A stretch of DNA of 62,086 bases, from the NCBI RefSeq assembly GCF_013823385.1, contig NZ_PNMA01000024.1, forward strand, positions 1-62,086, read 5' to 3'. The notes beneath the pieces were generated by a model. The model was not told the DNA's origin, did not search any database, and saw nothing but the letters and a program-made list of their open reading frames with translations. Made by a program: the position numbers and the translations under genes. This DNA comes from Hyphomonas sp. (lineage in GTDB: Bacteria > Pseudomonadota > Alphaproteobacteria > Caulobacterales > Hyphomonadaceae). Shown here one piece after another: positions 28,347 through 38,145 of this stretch (position 1 is the first letter of the stretch; each line of letters opens with the position of its first letter).

Positions 28347-29111
28347 ATGGCAAGGACGAGGCCCTGGATGATTCAAGGTTTGCTCAAGCTGACGGCAGGG
28401 GCCGGGCTCGCGCTGATGGTGGTGGCCTGTGACGAGGCGCCGCCTCAGGGTGGGCCAGCGCCTTTCGATCCGATGGCGGCCACGCCCGCCGCGCGCAAGG
28501 CGGTGAATTCCGATGAAGCCACAAGCTGGTCGCCACCGCAGCAGGCCGCGTTCCTGGCGGGGCGCGTGATTGCCGCCGACATGGTGTTCCGGGCAGGGGA
28601 GCGGGACGCCGCAAAGGCGCAGCTCGGCGATATCCGGCAGCAGATGACGGCGCTTGATGCCGGGGCGCTGCAGGCGCTGGGGTTTGAGCCGGCGCGGATT
28701 GAGGCGATCCGGGGGGCGCTGGATCTCGTCCTGCCAGACGAGGAGATTGCGCCGCTGTTTGCCGGGGCGGAGTCCAATCTTTCCGGTGTGATCGAGGGGT
28801 CCGGCGTTGCGCCGAAGGAGACCGTGACCTTTCTGATGCGGCTTTCCGCAGAGGCCTATGAGGCCGGGGTCAGATATGGCGAAATCATCGATCTGGATGC
28901 CTATCAGGCCGCCTATGGCTATGCGGTGGCCGCGCGCGATCTGATCTCGCCGCTGGACGAGACGGTGTATGGCGATCTGCGGCTGGAACTCGACATTCTG
29001 GTGCTGATGTGGCCCGCAGCCGGGCCGCTTGCCGGGCGCACGCCGCCGCCGGAGATGCGGATGTCCGAACAGTTTGCGCGGGTGAAGATGGCGCTGGCGG
29101 TGTTGCCCTAG
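28347..29111 (+). CDS. Hypothetical lipoprotein, 254 aa
   Basis: Signal peptide with lipobox LMVVAC (Cys at about residue 28 from the ATG at 28347; ATG 28368 gives a shorter signal). The mature part is acidic and helical, with no recognised domain. Its last codons overlap the convergent thioredoxin-like gene by 4 bp. Probably an outer- or inner-membrane lipoprotein of unknown function. Confidence 0.75.
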   Translation: MARTRPWMIQGLLKLTAGAGLALMVVACDEAPPQGGPAPFDPMAATPAARKAVNSDEATSWSPPQQAAFLAGRVIAADMVFRAGERDAAKAQLGDIRQQMTALDAGALQALGFEPARIEAIRGALDLVLPDEEIAPLFAGAESNLSGVIEGSGVAPKETVTFLMRLSAEAYEAGVRYGEIIDLDAYQAAYGYAVAARDLISPLDETVYGDLRLELDILVLMWPAAGPLAGRTPPPEMRMSEQFARVKMALAVLP

Positions 29112-29701
29112 CGGGCCGAGCGCTTGATGGCGGCATCTATGAACTGCACCGCTTCGGCGGACGCCCAGTCGGCATCGCCTGCCAGGCGGGCAATCTCGAT
29201 CCCGTCAGGGCTGTAGAGGATGGTTGTCGGAAAGCCGCGCACGCCGGCGCCATAGATGACATCGCCATTGTCCATCGGGGCGTGGCGGAAGGCGATATTG
29301 GCCGCGCCAAGCTCTGTGAGGCGGCGCTTGGCATAGTCGGCATCTTCGGGGGAATCGACGCTGAGAGCGACGACTTCGAACGTGTCACTGGCCCGGGCGG
29401 TCTGCAGCGCGCCGAGGGCGGGCATCTCCTTCTCGCAGGGCGGGCACCAGGTGGCCCAGTAATTGACCAGAATGGTCTTGCCCTTGAAGATTTCGAGCGT
29501 CTGCTGGCTACCATCGGTATCGGTGAAGGTGCCGGCGGGAATCGGCTGGCCTGCGCTGCCGAAATCCAGCTTGGCCATCTCGCCGGTGGCGAAGGCCTGA
29601 TAGGGATTTCCATCGGGCTTTCCTGTCGCAGCGCTCATCAGCACGTAGACAATCGCTGCAAGGGCGACCAAGAAGAGGCCGATATAGGCGTAGCGGGTCA
29701 T
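29108..29701 (-). CDS. TlpA/ResA-type thiol-disulfide oxidoreductase
   Basis: One N-terminal membrane segment ([19 protein letters not shown]) anchors a periplasmic thioredoxin fold. The active site [16 protein letters not shown] (CxxC, Cys near 87 and 90) and the cis-Pro region [13 protein letters not shown] are clear. Such proteins reduce cytochrome c apoproteins or other periplasmic disulfides. It is divergent from argH, an arrangement seen in many alphaproteobacteria. Confidence 0.93.
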   Translation of the reverse strand: MTRYAYIGLFLVALAAIVYVLMSAATGKPDGNPYQAFATGEMAKLDFGSAGQPIPAGTFTDTDGSQQTLEIFKGKTILVNYWATWCPPCEKEMPALGALQTARASDTFEVVALSVDSPEDADYAKRRLTELGAANIAFRHAPMDNGDVIYGAGVRGFPTTILYSPDGIEIARLAGDADWASAEAVQFIDAAIKRSAR

Positions 29702-29742
29702 GGGATGGGCCCTTCACTGGCGTCAGATACAAATACGAGGAT

Positions 29743-31146
29743 ATGGCAATGGCGGATGATAAAGGCCAGATGATGTGGGGCGGGCGATTTGCCGCGACAC
29801 CTTCGGCCATCATGGAAGAGATCAACGCCTCGCTGGATATCGACCGGCGGATGGCGGAAGAGGATGTCGCGGGCAGCCGTGCCCATGCCGACATGCTGGC
29901 CGAAATGGGCATCCTGAGCGTGGCCGACAATGAGGCAATCCAGGCTGGGCTTGACCAGGTGCTGGAGGAAATGCGGGCCGGGACTTTCCCCTTCCGCCGC
30001 GAGTTGGAAGACATTCACATGAATGTCGAGGCGCGCCTCAAGGAGCTGATCGGCGAGCCGGCCGGCCGGCTGCATACGGCGCGCTCCCGCAATGATCAGG
30101 TGATCACCGATTTCCGGCTCTGGACGCGGCGTGCGCTGGATGAGACCGGGCAGCTGGTGGCGGGGCTTCAGGCGGCGCTGGTGCGCCGCGCCGATGAGCA
30201 CACGGCCACGGTGATGCCGGGCTTCACCCATCTGCAGACCGCGCAGCCAGTCACGCTTGGCCACCATCTTCTGGCCTATGTCGAGATGCTGGAGCGGGAC
30301 CGGTCCCGCCTGCACGACTGCGCGGTGCGCCTCAATGAGTGCCCGCTGGGGGCGGCGGCGCTGGCCGGGACAGGGTTCCCGATCGACCGGGACATGACGG
30401 CCGAGGCGCTGGGCTTCGCCCGGCCGATGGCCAACTCGCTGGATGCCGTTTCGGCGCGCGATTTCGCGCTGGAGGCGCTCGCGAGCCTGTCGATTGCAGC
30501 AACGCATCTCTCACGCCTTGCCGAGGAGATTGTGCTCTGGACGAGCCCGCAATTCGGGTTTGCACGCCTCAGCGACCAATGGTCGACGGGCTCCTCGATC
30601 ATGCCGCAGAAGCGCAACCCCGATGCGGCCGAACTGATCCGGGCGAAGGCCTCGCTGATCACTGGCCAGTATGCAGCCCTGCAGGGCGCCATCAAGGCGC
30701 TGCCGCTGGCTTATGCGAAGGATCTGCAGGACGACAAACGCCTCACTTTTGACGCCTTCGACACGTTCAATCTGTGCGTCCGGGCAATGACCGGCATGAT
30801 CGAGACCATCAGTTTCAAACCCGATGTGATGCGGGCGGCTGCGGCGAAGGGCTTTTCTACGGCGACCGATCTGGCCGACTGGCTGGTGCGCGAGCTGGGG
30901 ATGCCATTCCGGGATGCGCACCATGTCACCGGCCGAATTGTGGCGCGGGCAGAGGCAGAGGGCATCGATATTGCCGACTTGCCGCTGAAGGAGATGCAGG
31001 CCGTGCACGGTGCCATCACAGAGGAAGTGTTCAGCGTGCTCAGCGTGGAAGCGTCAGCTGCTTCGCGTATCTCATATGGCGCCACAAGCCCTGTTCGCGT
31101 GGCCGAACAGGTGGCACAGTGGAAACAGAGACTTCGAGTGGAGTAG
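29743..31146 (+). CDS. argH: Argininosuccinate lyase
   Basis: Last step of arginine synthesis: splits argininosuccinate into arginine and fumarate. Start [21 protein letters not shown], then [31 protein letters not shown], the [17 protein letters not shown] histidine block and the superfamily signature [18 protein letters not shown] with the catalytic Ser loop. At 467 aa it is normal. It begins the run argH, two small lipoproteins, lysA, a TIGR02302 protein. Confidence 0.97.
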   Translation: MAMADDKGQMMWGGRFAATPSAIMEEINASLDIDRRMAEEDVAGSRAHADMLAEMGILSVADNEAIQAGLDQVLEEMRAGTFPFRRELEDIHMNVEARLKELIGEPAGRLHTARSRNDQVITDFRLWTRRALDETGQLVAGLQAALVRRADEHTATVMPGFTHLQTAQPVTLGHHLLAYVEMLERDRSRLHDCAVRLNECPLGAAALAGTGFPIDRDMTAEALGFARPMANSLDAVSARDFALEALASLSIAATHLSRLAEEIVLWTSPQFGFARLSDQWSTGSSIMPQKRNPDAAELIRAKASLITGQYAALQGAIKALPLAYAKDLQDDKRLTFDAFDTFNLCVRAMTGMIETISFKPDVMRAAAAKGFSTATDLADWLVRELGMPFRDAHHVTGRIVARAEAEGIDIADLPLKEMQAVHGAITEEVFSVLSVEASAASRISYGATSPVRVAEQVAQWKQRLRVE

Positions 31147-31151
31147 TCCCC

Positions 31152-31388
31152 ATGAAACGTATTCTTGCTCTCGCGGCGATCACCCTTTTCACGACCAGCC
31201 TGTCGGCCTGCGGCCTGCAGGGGCCGCTTCAGCGTCCGGGCCCGCTGATTGGAAATCCGTCAACCGATGTTGACCCCGCTACGCTGCCGGACGGCGAAGC
31301 GCGCGACCTGCCGAAACTGCCTGACCGCCCTTCGCAGCAGCAGGCCCCTGAAGAGGATGAACTCCTTGGCGGACCGGGGAGCAATTGA
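31152..31388 (+). CDS. LptM-like small lipoprotein
   Basis: 78 aa with a lipoprotein signal and lipobox SLSAC, then CGLQGPLQRPG, the short conserved motif (CGxxGPLxxP) of the YifL/LptM family, followed by acidic, proline-rich disorder. In enterobacteria LptM helps LptD maturation; whether that holds here is inference. This gene between argH and lysA is the usual alphaproteobacterial order. It overlaps the next start. Confidence 0.85.
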   Translation: MKRILALAAITLFTTSLSACGLQGPLQRPGPLIGNPSTDVDPATLPDGEARDLPKLPDRPSQQQAPEEDELLGGPGSN

Positions 31389-31618
31389 TGAAGACCAGAG
31401 CGCTTCTGCTGGCGGCGATTGGCAGCGCGGTTCTGGCAGCCTGCCAGACGGCGCCTGCCGCCCCCGAGCCTGAACCGGTTGCCGAAGAGCTGCCGGTGAT
31501 TGACCTGCCGCCGCCCCCGGCTTCGGACGAGCCCCGCGTGAATGAATGGGGCGGGGAAGTTCCCGAGAACAAGCCTGCCGGGGATGTCGACGAAGGCGGA
31601 CTTGGCGACATCTCCTGA
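31388..31618 (+). CDS. Small Pro/Glu-rich lipoprotein, 76 aa
   Basis: Signal sequence MKTRALLLAAIGSAVLAAC with lipobox, then a short mature chain rich in Pro, Ala and Glu with no recognisable domain. The start ATG overlaps the stop codon of the LptM-like gene, and lysA begins 12 bp after its stop. Translation coupling supports it as a real gene; its function is unknown. Confidence 0.75.
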   Translation: MKTRALLLAAIGSAVLAACQTAPAAPEPEPVAEELPVIDLPPPPASDEPRVNEWGGEVPENKPAGDVDEGGLGDIS

Positions 31619-31630
31619 CCTGGAGCCTAC

Positions 31631-32905
31631 ATGCATCATTTCAATTATGCCGGAGGTCGCCTCCAGTGTGAGGGCGTCGATCTTGGCCGCATTGCGGACG
31701 AGGTGGGCACACCGGTTTATGTCTATTCAAATGCTACGCTGGAGCGCCATGCGCGGGTGATCGCCGAGGCATTCAGCGGCCAGAAGGTGCTGATTGCCTA
31801 TTCGGTGAAGGCCAATGGCAATCTTGCGGTTCTGGCGACGCTGGCGGCCGAAGGCTGCGGGGCTGATGTGGTCAGCGGCGGCGAGATGCAGCGGGCCATG
31901 AAGGCGGGTATTCCGGCTTCGCGCATCGTCTTTTCCGGTGTCGGCAAGACAGCCGCCGAGATGAAGCTGGCGCTGGAGGCGGGCATCCACCAGTTCAACG
32001 TCGAAAGCGCGGGCGAACTTCGCCTCCTGTCGACGGTGGCGAGTGGTCTGGGGCGCACAGCCCCGATTGCGCTGCGCGTGAACCCGGATGTGGCCGCTGG
32101 CGGGCATCCAAACATTTCGACCGGGAAATCCGGCGACAAGTTCGGCGTGCCCTGGGGCGAGGCCGAAGCGCTTTATGCCGAGGCGGGCAAGCTGCCGGGC
32201 ATCCAGGTGGTCGGGGTTGACGTGCATATCGGCAGCCAGATCGGTGAGCTTGGCCCGATGCGGGCAGCGTTTGAAAAGGTGGTTGGCCTTGCCCTGCGTC
32301 TGCGGGAGCAGGGGCATGACATCGCCCGCATCGATGTGGGCGGCGGGCTTGGCATTCCCTACCGCGAGACCGACGCGCCCGCTGCGCCGTCTGCCTATGC
32401 GGCGATGATTGCGGATGTGACGGCGGGCCATGGCTTTGAAGTGATCCTTGAGCCGGGCCGGGTGATTGCCGGGAATGCCGGCGTGCTGCTGACGACGGCG
32501 CTTTATGAAAAGCAGGCGCCGGACCGGACGTTCCTGATCGTCGATGCGGGCATGAATGACCTGATCCGGCCAGCGCTCTACGGCGCGCATCATGACATCC
32601 GCCCTCTGGCCGAACCTGCACCGGGGACGGCGGAAAAGACCTATGATGTGGTGGGGCCGATCTGCGAGTCGACCGACAAGTTTGCCACCGGCCGCAGCCT
32701 GCCGAAGGTTGAGCCTGGCGACCGGCTGGCCTTCATGTCTGCAGGCGCCTATGGCGCTGTGCTCTCTTCGGCCTACAATGCCCGTCCATTGGTTCCGGAA
32801 GTCCTGGTCCATGGCGATCACTATAGCGTGGTGCGCCGGCGGCCGGATTTCGACGAGATGACGATGCTGGAAGAGGTGCCCGATTGGATCAAGGCGAAGG
32901 CCTGA
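31631..32905 (+). CDS. lysA: Diaminopimelate decarboxylase
   Basis: Final lysine step: PLP-dependent decarboxylation of meso-diaminopimelate. VYVYSNATLERH and IAYSVKANGNLAVL (Lys binds PLP), SGGEMQRAMKAGIPASRIVFSGVGKT, HIGSQIGEL, DVGGGLGIPY, LEPGRVIAGNAGVLLT and GPICESTDKFA (catalytic Cys) are all present. At 424 aa it is normal. The 3' end overlaps the start region of the next gene by 22 bp. Confidence 0.98.
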   Translation: MHHFNYAGGRLQCEGVDLGRIADEVGTPVYVYSNATLERHARVIAEAFSGQKVLIAYSVKANGNLAVLATLAAEGCGADVVSGGEMQRAMKAGIPASRIVFSGVGKTAAEMKLALEAGIHQFNVESAGELRLLSTVASGLGRTAPIALRVNPDVAAGGHPNISTGKSGDKFGVPWGEAEALYAEAGKLPGIQVVGVDVHIGSQIGELGPMRAAFEKVVGLALRLREQGHDIARIDVGGGLGIPYRETDAPAAPSAYAAMIADVTAGHGFEVILEPGRVIAGNAGVLLTTALYEKQAPDRTFLIVDAGMNDLIRPALYGAHHDIRPLAEPAPGTAEKTYDVVGPICESTDKFATGRSLPKVEPGDRLAFMSAGAYGAVLSSAYNARPLVPEVLVHGDHYSVVRRRPDFDEMTMLEEVPDWIKAKA

Positions 32906-35526
32906 ACACGCTGGGGAAGAAGCTTGCGGCTACCCGCCGCCGGCTGACGCTTCTGGCGCTGGGCCGCGCCTGGTGGCCAGCCTTTGTCTTTGTTGCCGCT
33001 TTTCTGGCGATCGCGCTGGCGGGCGGGTTTGACCGGCTGAGCAGCTTCCTGGCGGCGGCCATCCTGCCGGTTCTGATCCTTGCCGGGATTGGCCTTTGCT
33101 GGATCTCCTGGCGGCGGTATCGGCGGCCAGCAGAGGCCGAGGTGATCCGCGCGCTGGATGGCCAGTCGGAGCTGCGGCCCGTCTCCTCGCTGACCGACCG
33201 GCCGGCGGACGCCTCGGCGGGGCCAGCCAGCCTCTGGCGCGCGCACCGGGCGCGGCTGGTGGCGGAAATCGGAAACCTTCGCCTGCCGCGCCTGACGGCT
33301 GAATGGGCCGCGCTCGATCCCTACCGGCTACGCTATATCGTGCCCGTGGCCGTGATTGCGCTGGCGCTGGTTGCGGGACCGGCGGCGCCGGGGCGGATCT
33401 CGCGGGCGCTGAGCCCGGATCTTGGCGCGCTGGCGGGCGCCGACAAGATGGTGGTGGAGGCATGGGTCACCCCGCCCGAACATACCGGCCGCGCCCCGAT
33501 TTTCCTGCAGGCGGGCATGAAGGATGTGCGGGTGCCGGTTGGCTCTGAAATCACCCTGCGCACGCAGGCGCCGTCTGCGCCGAAGCTCATCCTGCGCGGC
33601 GACAAGCGCAAGACACTGCGCTTTGCCCAGACCCCGGAAGGCGCCTTCGAAGCGCGCGCGCGGATTGAGGGGGACACGCGGCTGACCGTCAACTGGTGGG
33701 GCGAGCGGGCGCGGTGGAATTTTGTTGTGCTGCCAGATGAAGTGCCGCTGATCGCTTTCGACAGCCCGCCTGCGCCCGGCCAGAGGGATCAGGTCGAGTT
33801 CAAATGGAAAGCAGGCGATGATTATGGCGTGACCGCTGTGGAGCTGGCGATCCGCCTGCGCGTGCCGCACCCGGCTGCTCCGGAGGCGGAGGATCGTGTG
33901 CCCGTGCCCCTGCCGGGCGCGCCGGGCGCGAGAGAGCTTTCGGCGACCGCGCAGCTGGATCTCACGCGCCACCGCTGGGCCGGCCTGCCGGTGGATGTGC
34001 GCCTGGTGGCCCGCGACGGGGCAGGGCAGGAGGGCTTCAGCGAATCCCTGCCGTTTATCCTGCCGGAGAAGCTGTTCCTTGATCCGCTGGCACAGGCGGC
34101 GCAGGAGGCGCGCGTGACCGTGCTGCGGGAGCCGCGTCCTTATGCGGAGTTGCCGAAGAATGATCAGGCGATCTCAGACGGCGCCATCAATACGGCGGCG
34201 ACCGGCCGGCTGGACGCCGCCCCCGAGGGCGTGCGGCAGGCGGCCCTGATGCTGGATTCGGTGACCTATCGCGGCGAGATGTTCATCAATGACCTCGGCG
34301 CGTTCATGGGCCTGCGCATGGCGCTCGCGACGCTGCAAACGGCCGGCACAAAGGCCGAAGCGGACGCCGTGGAGCCGCTGCTCTGGGCCATCGCGCTGAA
34401 GCTTGAGCATGGCAGTGTCGCCGATGCACGGGCGCGTCTGGAGGCTGCCCGCGCGGCGCTTGAGCGTGCCCTGCGCGAGGGCGCTTCGGAAGAAGAAATC
34501 CGCAGGCTGATGGAAGCTTTCCGTGACGCGGCAAACGAATATCTGGCTGCGAAGATGGCCGAGGCGATGGCCGGCGGGCTGGACGGGCCGGAGCAGCAAC
34601 AGGACGGTCAGGCGCAGGCGGGCGGGGGCTCCCTCGGGGGGCAGGACTTCGAGGACATGCTGAATGCGCTGCAGGACCTGACCGAAACCGGCGCTGCCGA
34701 CCAGGCGCGCCAGCTTCTCTCCGACATCACCAACCTGCTTGAAAATCTCGAATTCCAGCGCGGCCAGGGCGAGGGCGGCGGGATGCCGGGGCAGCAGGCC
34801 GATGGGCAGGATAGTGACCTGCCGCCGGAAGAACAGGAAATGACCGATGCCATGCGGCGCCTGTCTGAAATCCTTCGCGAGCAACGTCAGCTCAATGATG
34901 ACACGCTTGCCCAGCAGCGCGGTGAACAGTCGGGCCAGACCGGAAACCAGCCTAGCGGCATGGAGGGCCAGGAGACCGGTGAGGGTCAGCAGTCGGGCGA
35001 GCAGGGTGAGGGTGAGCGTCAGGGCAATGGCGAGCCGGGATCAGGCCGTGGCGGCACGCTGGCCGAGCGCCAGGCTGAACTGGGCCGTCTGGTTGAGGAG
35101 CTGGCGCGGCGCGGCGGCCCCGGCGGTGAGCCCGGTGAAGGCGGGGCGGGCGTCAATGAAGAGGCTCTGCGGGCGATCCTGGAAGCGCAGCGGCGGGCGG
35201 AACGCGCGCTGCAGGGCGGGAATGAAGGCCGCGCGATCATGGATCAGGAGCGCGCGACGCAGATGCTGTCTGAACTGTCGCGGGAAATGGCAAACCAGAT
35301 CGACCAGATGCGCGCCAACCGGCTGGGCGAGCAGGGGCAAAGCTCCAATGATCCGCTCGGCCGCCCGCTGACCGGGGCGGGCAATGACGGGCAAGGCGTT
35401 GAAATTCCGTCAGAGTCCGAACGCCAGCGCGCCAAGGATATCCTCGACGAGCTCCGCCGCCGCTATGGCGAGGCGGAGGACGAGGAAGAACGCGAATATC
35501 TCCGCCGGCTGCTGGAGCGTTTCTGA
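32884..35526 (+). CDS. TIGR02302/DUF4175 membrane protein, 880 aa
   Basis: A large alphaproteobacterial protein of unknown function. Three hydrophobic segments near the N-terminus (about residues 26-48, 53-75 and 139-160) anchor it. A beta-rich periplasmic stretch follows (WVTPPEHTGRAPIFLQAG), then long helical regions and a Gln/Gly/Glu-rich low-complexity tail with many QQ and GEGEG stretches, ending in a charged helix. The apparent TTG start at 32884 overlaps lysA by 22 bp. It is the usual neighbour of lysA in this group. Confidence 0.9.
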   Translation: MDQGEGLNTLGKKLAATRRRLTLLALGRAWWPAFVFVAAFLAIALAGGFDRLSSFLAAAILPVLILAGIGLCWISWRRYRRPAEAEVIRALDGQSELRPVSSLTDRPADASAGPASLWRAHRARLVAEIGNLRLPRLTAEWAALDPYRLRYIVPVAVIALALVAGPAAPGRISRALSPDLGALAGADKMVVEAWVTPPEHTGRAPIFLQAGMKDVRVPVGSEITLRTQAPSAPKLILRGDKRKTLRFAQTPEGAFEARARIEGDTRLTVNWWGERARWNFVVLPDEVPLIAFDSPPAPGQRDQVEFKWKAGDDYGVTAVELAIRLRVPHPAAPEAEDRVPVPLPGAPGARELSATAQLDLTRHRWAGLPVDVRLVARDGAGQEGFSESLPFILPEKLFLDPLAQAAQEARVTVLREPRPYAELPKNDQAISDGAINTAATGRLDAAPEGVRQAALMLDSVTYRGEMFINDLGAFMGLRMALATLQTAGTKAEADAVEPLLWAIALKLEHGSVADARARLEAARAALERALREGASEEEIRRLMEAFRDAANEYLAAKMAEAMAGGLDGPEQQQDGQAQAGGGSLGGQDFEDMLNALQDLTETGAADQARQLLSDITNLLENLEFQRGQGEGGGMPGQQADGQDSDLPPEEQEMTDAMRRLSEILREQRQLNDDTLAQQRGEQSGQTGNQPSGMEGQETGEGQQSGEQGEGERQGNGEPGSGRGGTLAERQAELGRLVEELARRGGPGGEPGEGGAGVNEEALRAILEAQRRAERALQGGNEGRAIMDQERATQMLSELSREMANQIDQMRANRLGEQGQSSNDPLGRPLTGAGNDGQGVEIPSESERQRAKDILDELRRRYGEAEDEEEREYLRRLLERF

Positions 35527-35592
35527 TCCGGCGCTTGCCGGGGCGCGGCCACCATGGTCTGCTCCGGGCAAACAAGACCGGGAGGAAATGCA

Positions 35593-36555
35593 ATGGCGGC
35601 GCGCTGGGAATATACCAAGGGCCTCAAGGATATCGGAAACGGGCTGTACGCCTGGTTGCAGCCGGACGGCGGCTGGGGCTGGTCGAATGCCGGGCTGATC
35701 CGGGATGGCGAGGCCTCGCTTCTGGTCGACACGCTGTTCGACATGGCGCTGACCCGGGAGATGCTGGACGCGATGGCGAACGCCACCGGTATCGGCGCCG
35801 AGAAGATCGGAACGATCGTCAATACCCATGCGAACGGAGATCATTGCCACGGCAATGGCTGCTGTCCGCAGGCGGAGATCATCGCCAGCGAGGCCAGCGC
35901 CAGGGAGATGGCCGAAGTGCCGCCTGCCATGCTGGCGCAGTTCAAGAAGATGGGCGCGCAGCTTGGGCCCGCCGGCGCGTATTTCGCCGACATATTCGCG
36001 CCGTTCGATTTCGAGAATGTCGATGAGCGTGGGCCCACGCAGACCTTCTCCGGCGCGATGGAGCTGAAGGTGGGCGACAAGGCGGTGCGCCTGATCGAGG
36101 TGGGCCCGGCGCATACGGGCGGGGATGTGCTGGTGCATGTGCCCGGAGACCGGGCAGTTTTCACCGGGGACATTCTCTTCATCAATGGCACGCCCCTGAT
36201 GTGGGCGGGGCCTGTGGCAAACTGGATCCGCGCCTGCAACGAGATCATTGCCATGGATGTTGATGTGATCGTGCCGGGGCATGGTCCGGTCACGGACAAG
36301 GCGGGTGTGCGCCGCGTGGCGGAGTATCTTGGCTATGTGGACCGCCAGGCGCGCAGGCGTTTCGATGCCGGGCTCAGCGTGCGCGAAGCGGCGCTCGATA
36401 TCGCGCTCGGCGACTATGCCAGCTGGGGCGACGCTGAGCGGATTGCCGTGAATGTAGACAGTCTTTACAGGGAGTATCGCGGCGATGGCAAGGTCACGCC
36501 GGTGATGGAACTCTTTGCGCTGATGGCTGAGGTGCGCGACGCGCAGCGGGGCTGA
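35593..36555 (+). CDS. MBL-fold metallohydrolase
   Basis: Metallo-beta-lactamase fold hydrolase. VNTHANGDHCHGNGC is the HxHxDH-type metal motif in variant form (TH-ANGDH-CH), DTLFDMALT precedes it, PAHTGGDVLVHVPGDRAVFTGDILF provides the later His and Asp, and VPGHGPVTDKAG the last His. ATG 35593 is preceded by GGAGGAA. At 320 aa it fits the hydrolases related to quinoprotein relay and SoxH-like systems. The substrate is unknown. Confidence 0.9.
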   Translation: MAARWEYTKGLKDIGNGLYAWLQPDGGWGWSNAGLIRDGEASLLVDTLFDMALTREMLDAMANATGIGAEKIGTIVNTHANGDHCHGNGCCPQAEIIASEASAREMAEVPPAMLAQFKKMGAQLGPAGAYFADIFAPFDFENVDERGPTQTFSGAMELKVGDKAVRLIEVGPAHTGGDVLVHVPGDRAVFTGDILFINGTPLMWAGPVANWIRACNEIIAMDVDVIVPGHGPVTDKAGVRRVAEYLGYVDRQARRRFDAGLSVREAALDIALGDYASWGDAERIAVNVDSLYREYRGDGKVTPVMELFALMAEVRDAQRG

Positions 36556-36558
36556 CGC

Positions 36559-37152
36559 CTAGCGGTTGGCGCCGGGCACCCATTTGACGTCATCGGCGCC
36601 ATCATTGTTGGCGGCGCGCCCGGCGACGAACAGCCAGTCCGACAGGCGGTTGATGAAGGCGAGCGCTTCGGGGGTCACCGGCTCGTTCTCCATGCTGGCA
36701 AGCTCGGCTATCGCGCGTTCGGCGCGGCGGCAGAGGGTGCGCGCGACATGCAGCTGCGCCGCAAGGCGCGAGCCGCCCGGCAGGATGAAACTGTCAAGCG
36801 GCGGGATCGAGGCGTTCATGGCGTCGATCTCTTCCTCAAGCCGGGTGACCTGGGTGGCGATGATGCGCAGCGGTGTCCATTCCAGAACGCGTCCCCGGTC
36901 AGGTGTGGCAAGGTCTGCGCCGAGGTCGAAGAGATCGTTCTGTATGCGGCGCAGCTGGACAAGCATCTCACCGTCTGCTTCCAGCGCGGCAACGCCAAGC
37001 GCGGCGTTCAGCTCATCGACCGTGCCATAGGCGGCCACGCGGGGGTGCCATTTCGCAACCGGCTCGCCTGTGGAGAGGCTGGTTTCGCCCTTGTCACCGG
37101 TGCGCGTGTAAATCTTGTCGATGCGAACCACGGTCTGGCCCCTCTCATTCAA
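36559..37152 (-). CDS. Cob(I)yrinic acid a,c-diamide adenosyltransferase (PduO type)
   Basis: Makes adenosylcobalamin from cob(I)alamin and ATP. RIDKIYTRTGDKGETSLSTGEPV is the ATP-binding motif of the PduO/MMAB family, with later VDELNAALGVA and FILPGGSRLAAQLHVARTLCRRAERAI signatures. The start overlaps the stop of the upstream small membrane-protein gene by 4 bp, which fixes it at 37152. No cobalamin riboswitch is visible upstream. Confidence 0.95.
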   Translation of the reverse strand: MNERGQTVVRIDKIYTRTGDKGETSLSTGEPVAKWHPRVAAYGTVDELNAALGVAALEADGEMLVQLRRIQNDLFDLGADLATPDRGRVLEWTPLRIIATQVTRLEEEIDAMNASIPPLDSFILPGGSRLAAQLHVARTLCRRAERAIAELASMENEPVTPEALAFINRLSDWLFVAGRAANNDGADDVKWVPGANR

Positions 37153-37361
37153 CCGCCGAACTTGATGGCCCCGGCAGCGATACCGATGAGAACCAGGAAG
37201 GCAATCGCAATTGCCTGAAAGATGACGCGCATCCGCATCAGCTTGTTGGAGCGGCTGACCTGATTGCCATCCCGGCGCGCCAGATTGGCGACACCGATGA
37301 CGAGGACCACCGCGACGGCGATCAGGGCGGCATAGAAGCCGATGGTCAGGAATTGTTGCAT
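37149..37361 (-). CDS. HIG1-type twin transmembrane protein, 70 aa
   Basis: Two hydrophobic helices (residues about 7-25 and 44-64) joined by a short charged loop with RSNKLMRMRVIFQA, the HIG1-domain signature. In alphaproteobacteria these proteins accompany respiratory complexes, and the mitochondrial relatives Rcf1/HIG1 assemble cytochrome oxidase. It is translated just ahead of the cobalamin adenosyltransferase with a 4-bp overlap. Confidence 0.9.
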   Translation of the reverse strand: MQQFLTIGFYAALIAVAVVLVIGVANLARRDGNQVSRSNKLMRMRVIFQAIAIAFLVLIGIAAGAIKFGG

Positions 37362-37448
37362 GGCATGTCGCCTTTCATCCTTGTTGGGCGGGATACTAGT
37401 CCGCTATGGGCGGGGGCGCCCTGCTGCATCGGGTCGCGGCAACCCGGC

Positions 37449-37760
37449 TCATGGCTGCCCGCCGCTCTCAAGCCGGGCGGCGAGCGCCTCGACCCTGGCG
37501 GCGACGGCCGTAATCAGGCCTGCGGCGCGCGCGTCGGCGGCTGCAGACGGCGGCGTCTGGCGGGCCGCATCGAGCTCATCCAGCAGGGCAAGGGCCGCGA
37601 TCAGCAACAGCCGGTCATCGCCAATATCGCCCACCGCTGAGGAAATGCCTGCCAGCCGGACGTCCAGCTGTTCGGCAAGGCGCTGAACCCGCATTTCCTG
37701 GCCGGGTGTGCAGGCGATGGAGAAGCTGCGGCCCCGGATGCGGATGTCAGCCTTGGCCAT
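37449..37760 (-). CDS. zapA: Cell division protein ZapA
   Basis: Binds and bundles FtsZ at the division site. MAKADIRIRGRSFSIACTPGQEMRVQRLAEQLDVRLAGI shows the ZapA N-terminal beta-beta-alpha, followed by a helical dimer stalk with DDRLLLIAALALLDEL. The ATG at 37760 gives 103 aa, normal for the family. It overlaps the DUF4164 gene by 14 bp; the pair before a transketolase is common in alphaproteobacteria. Confidence 0.92.
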   Translation of the reverse strand: MAKADIRIRGRSFSIACTPGQEMRVQRLAEQLDVRLAGISSAVGDIGDDRLLLIAALALLDELDAARQTPPSAAADARAAGLITAVAARVEALAARLESGGQP

Positions 37761-38040
37761 TATCCGCCTCTTCTTCCGCAGGGCTGAGGGCGGCGCGCAC
37801 CTCAAGGATCGCGGCGCCAAGCGCGTCACTCGCCTCATCGGCGAGCGTCTGGAGTTCCCGCTCCCGCGCCAGCGCAGAATCGAGTTCGTCGGCCAGCCGG
37901 GCGCGGTCTTCAACCAGGGCCGCGATTTCGGCTTTCAGGGCGGCTGGATCGCCGGCACGGGTCAAATGGGCCTCGAGCGCCACTTCAAGGCGCTTCAGGG
38001 CCGCATCCAGGCGCGTGGCTGCCGAGTCCATGTCATTCAT
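37747..38040 (-). CDS. DUF4164 coiled-coil protein
   Basis: 97 aa and almost wholly helical: ATRLDAALKRLEVALEAHL, an Ala-rich linker, then EDRARLADELDSALARERELQTL, typical of DUF4164. It is an alphaproteobacterial partner of ZapA by constant gene neighbourhood (ZauP-like FtsZ-ring co-factors are coiled coils of this type; that link is inference). The ATG at 38040 is chosen over one at 38061. It is divergent from tkt. Confidence 0.82.
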   Translation of the reverse strand: MNDMDSAATRLDAALKRLEVALEAHLTRAGDPAALKAEIAALVEDRARLADELDSALARERELQTLADEASDALGAAILEVRAALSPAEEEADNGQG

Positions 38041-38145
38041 GAGATTATGAAGTATCTGCATTGGTTTGCGCCGCCAAGCGCCTTGACGGAGGCCAGCAAG
38101 TCTGGCCTAGCAGCCTCGAACTCAAAACTTCGGGAGATCAGCAGA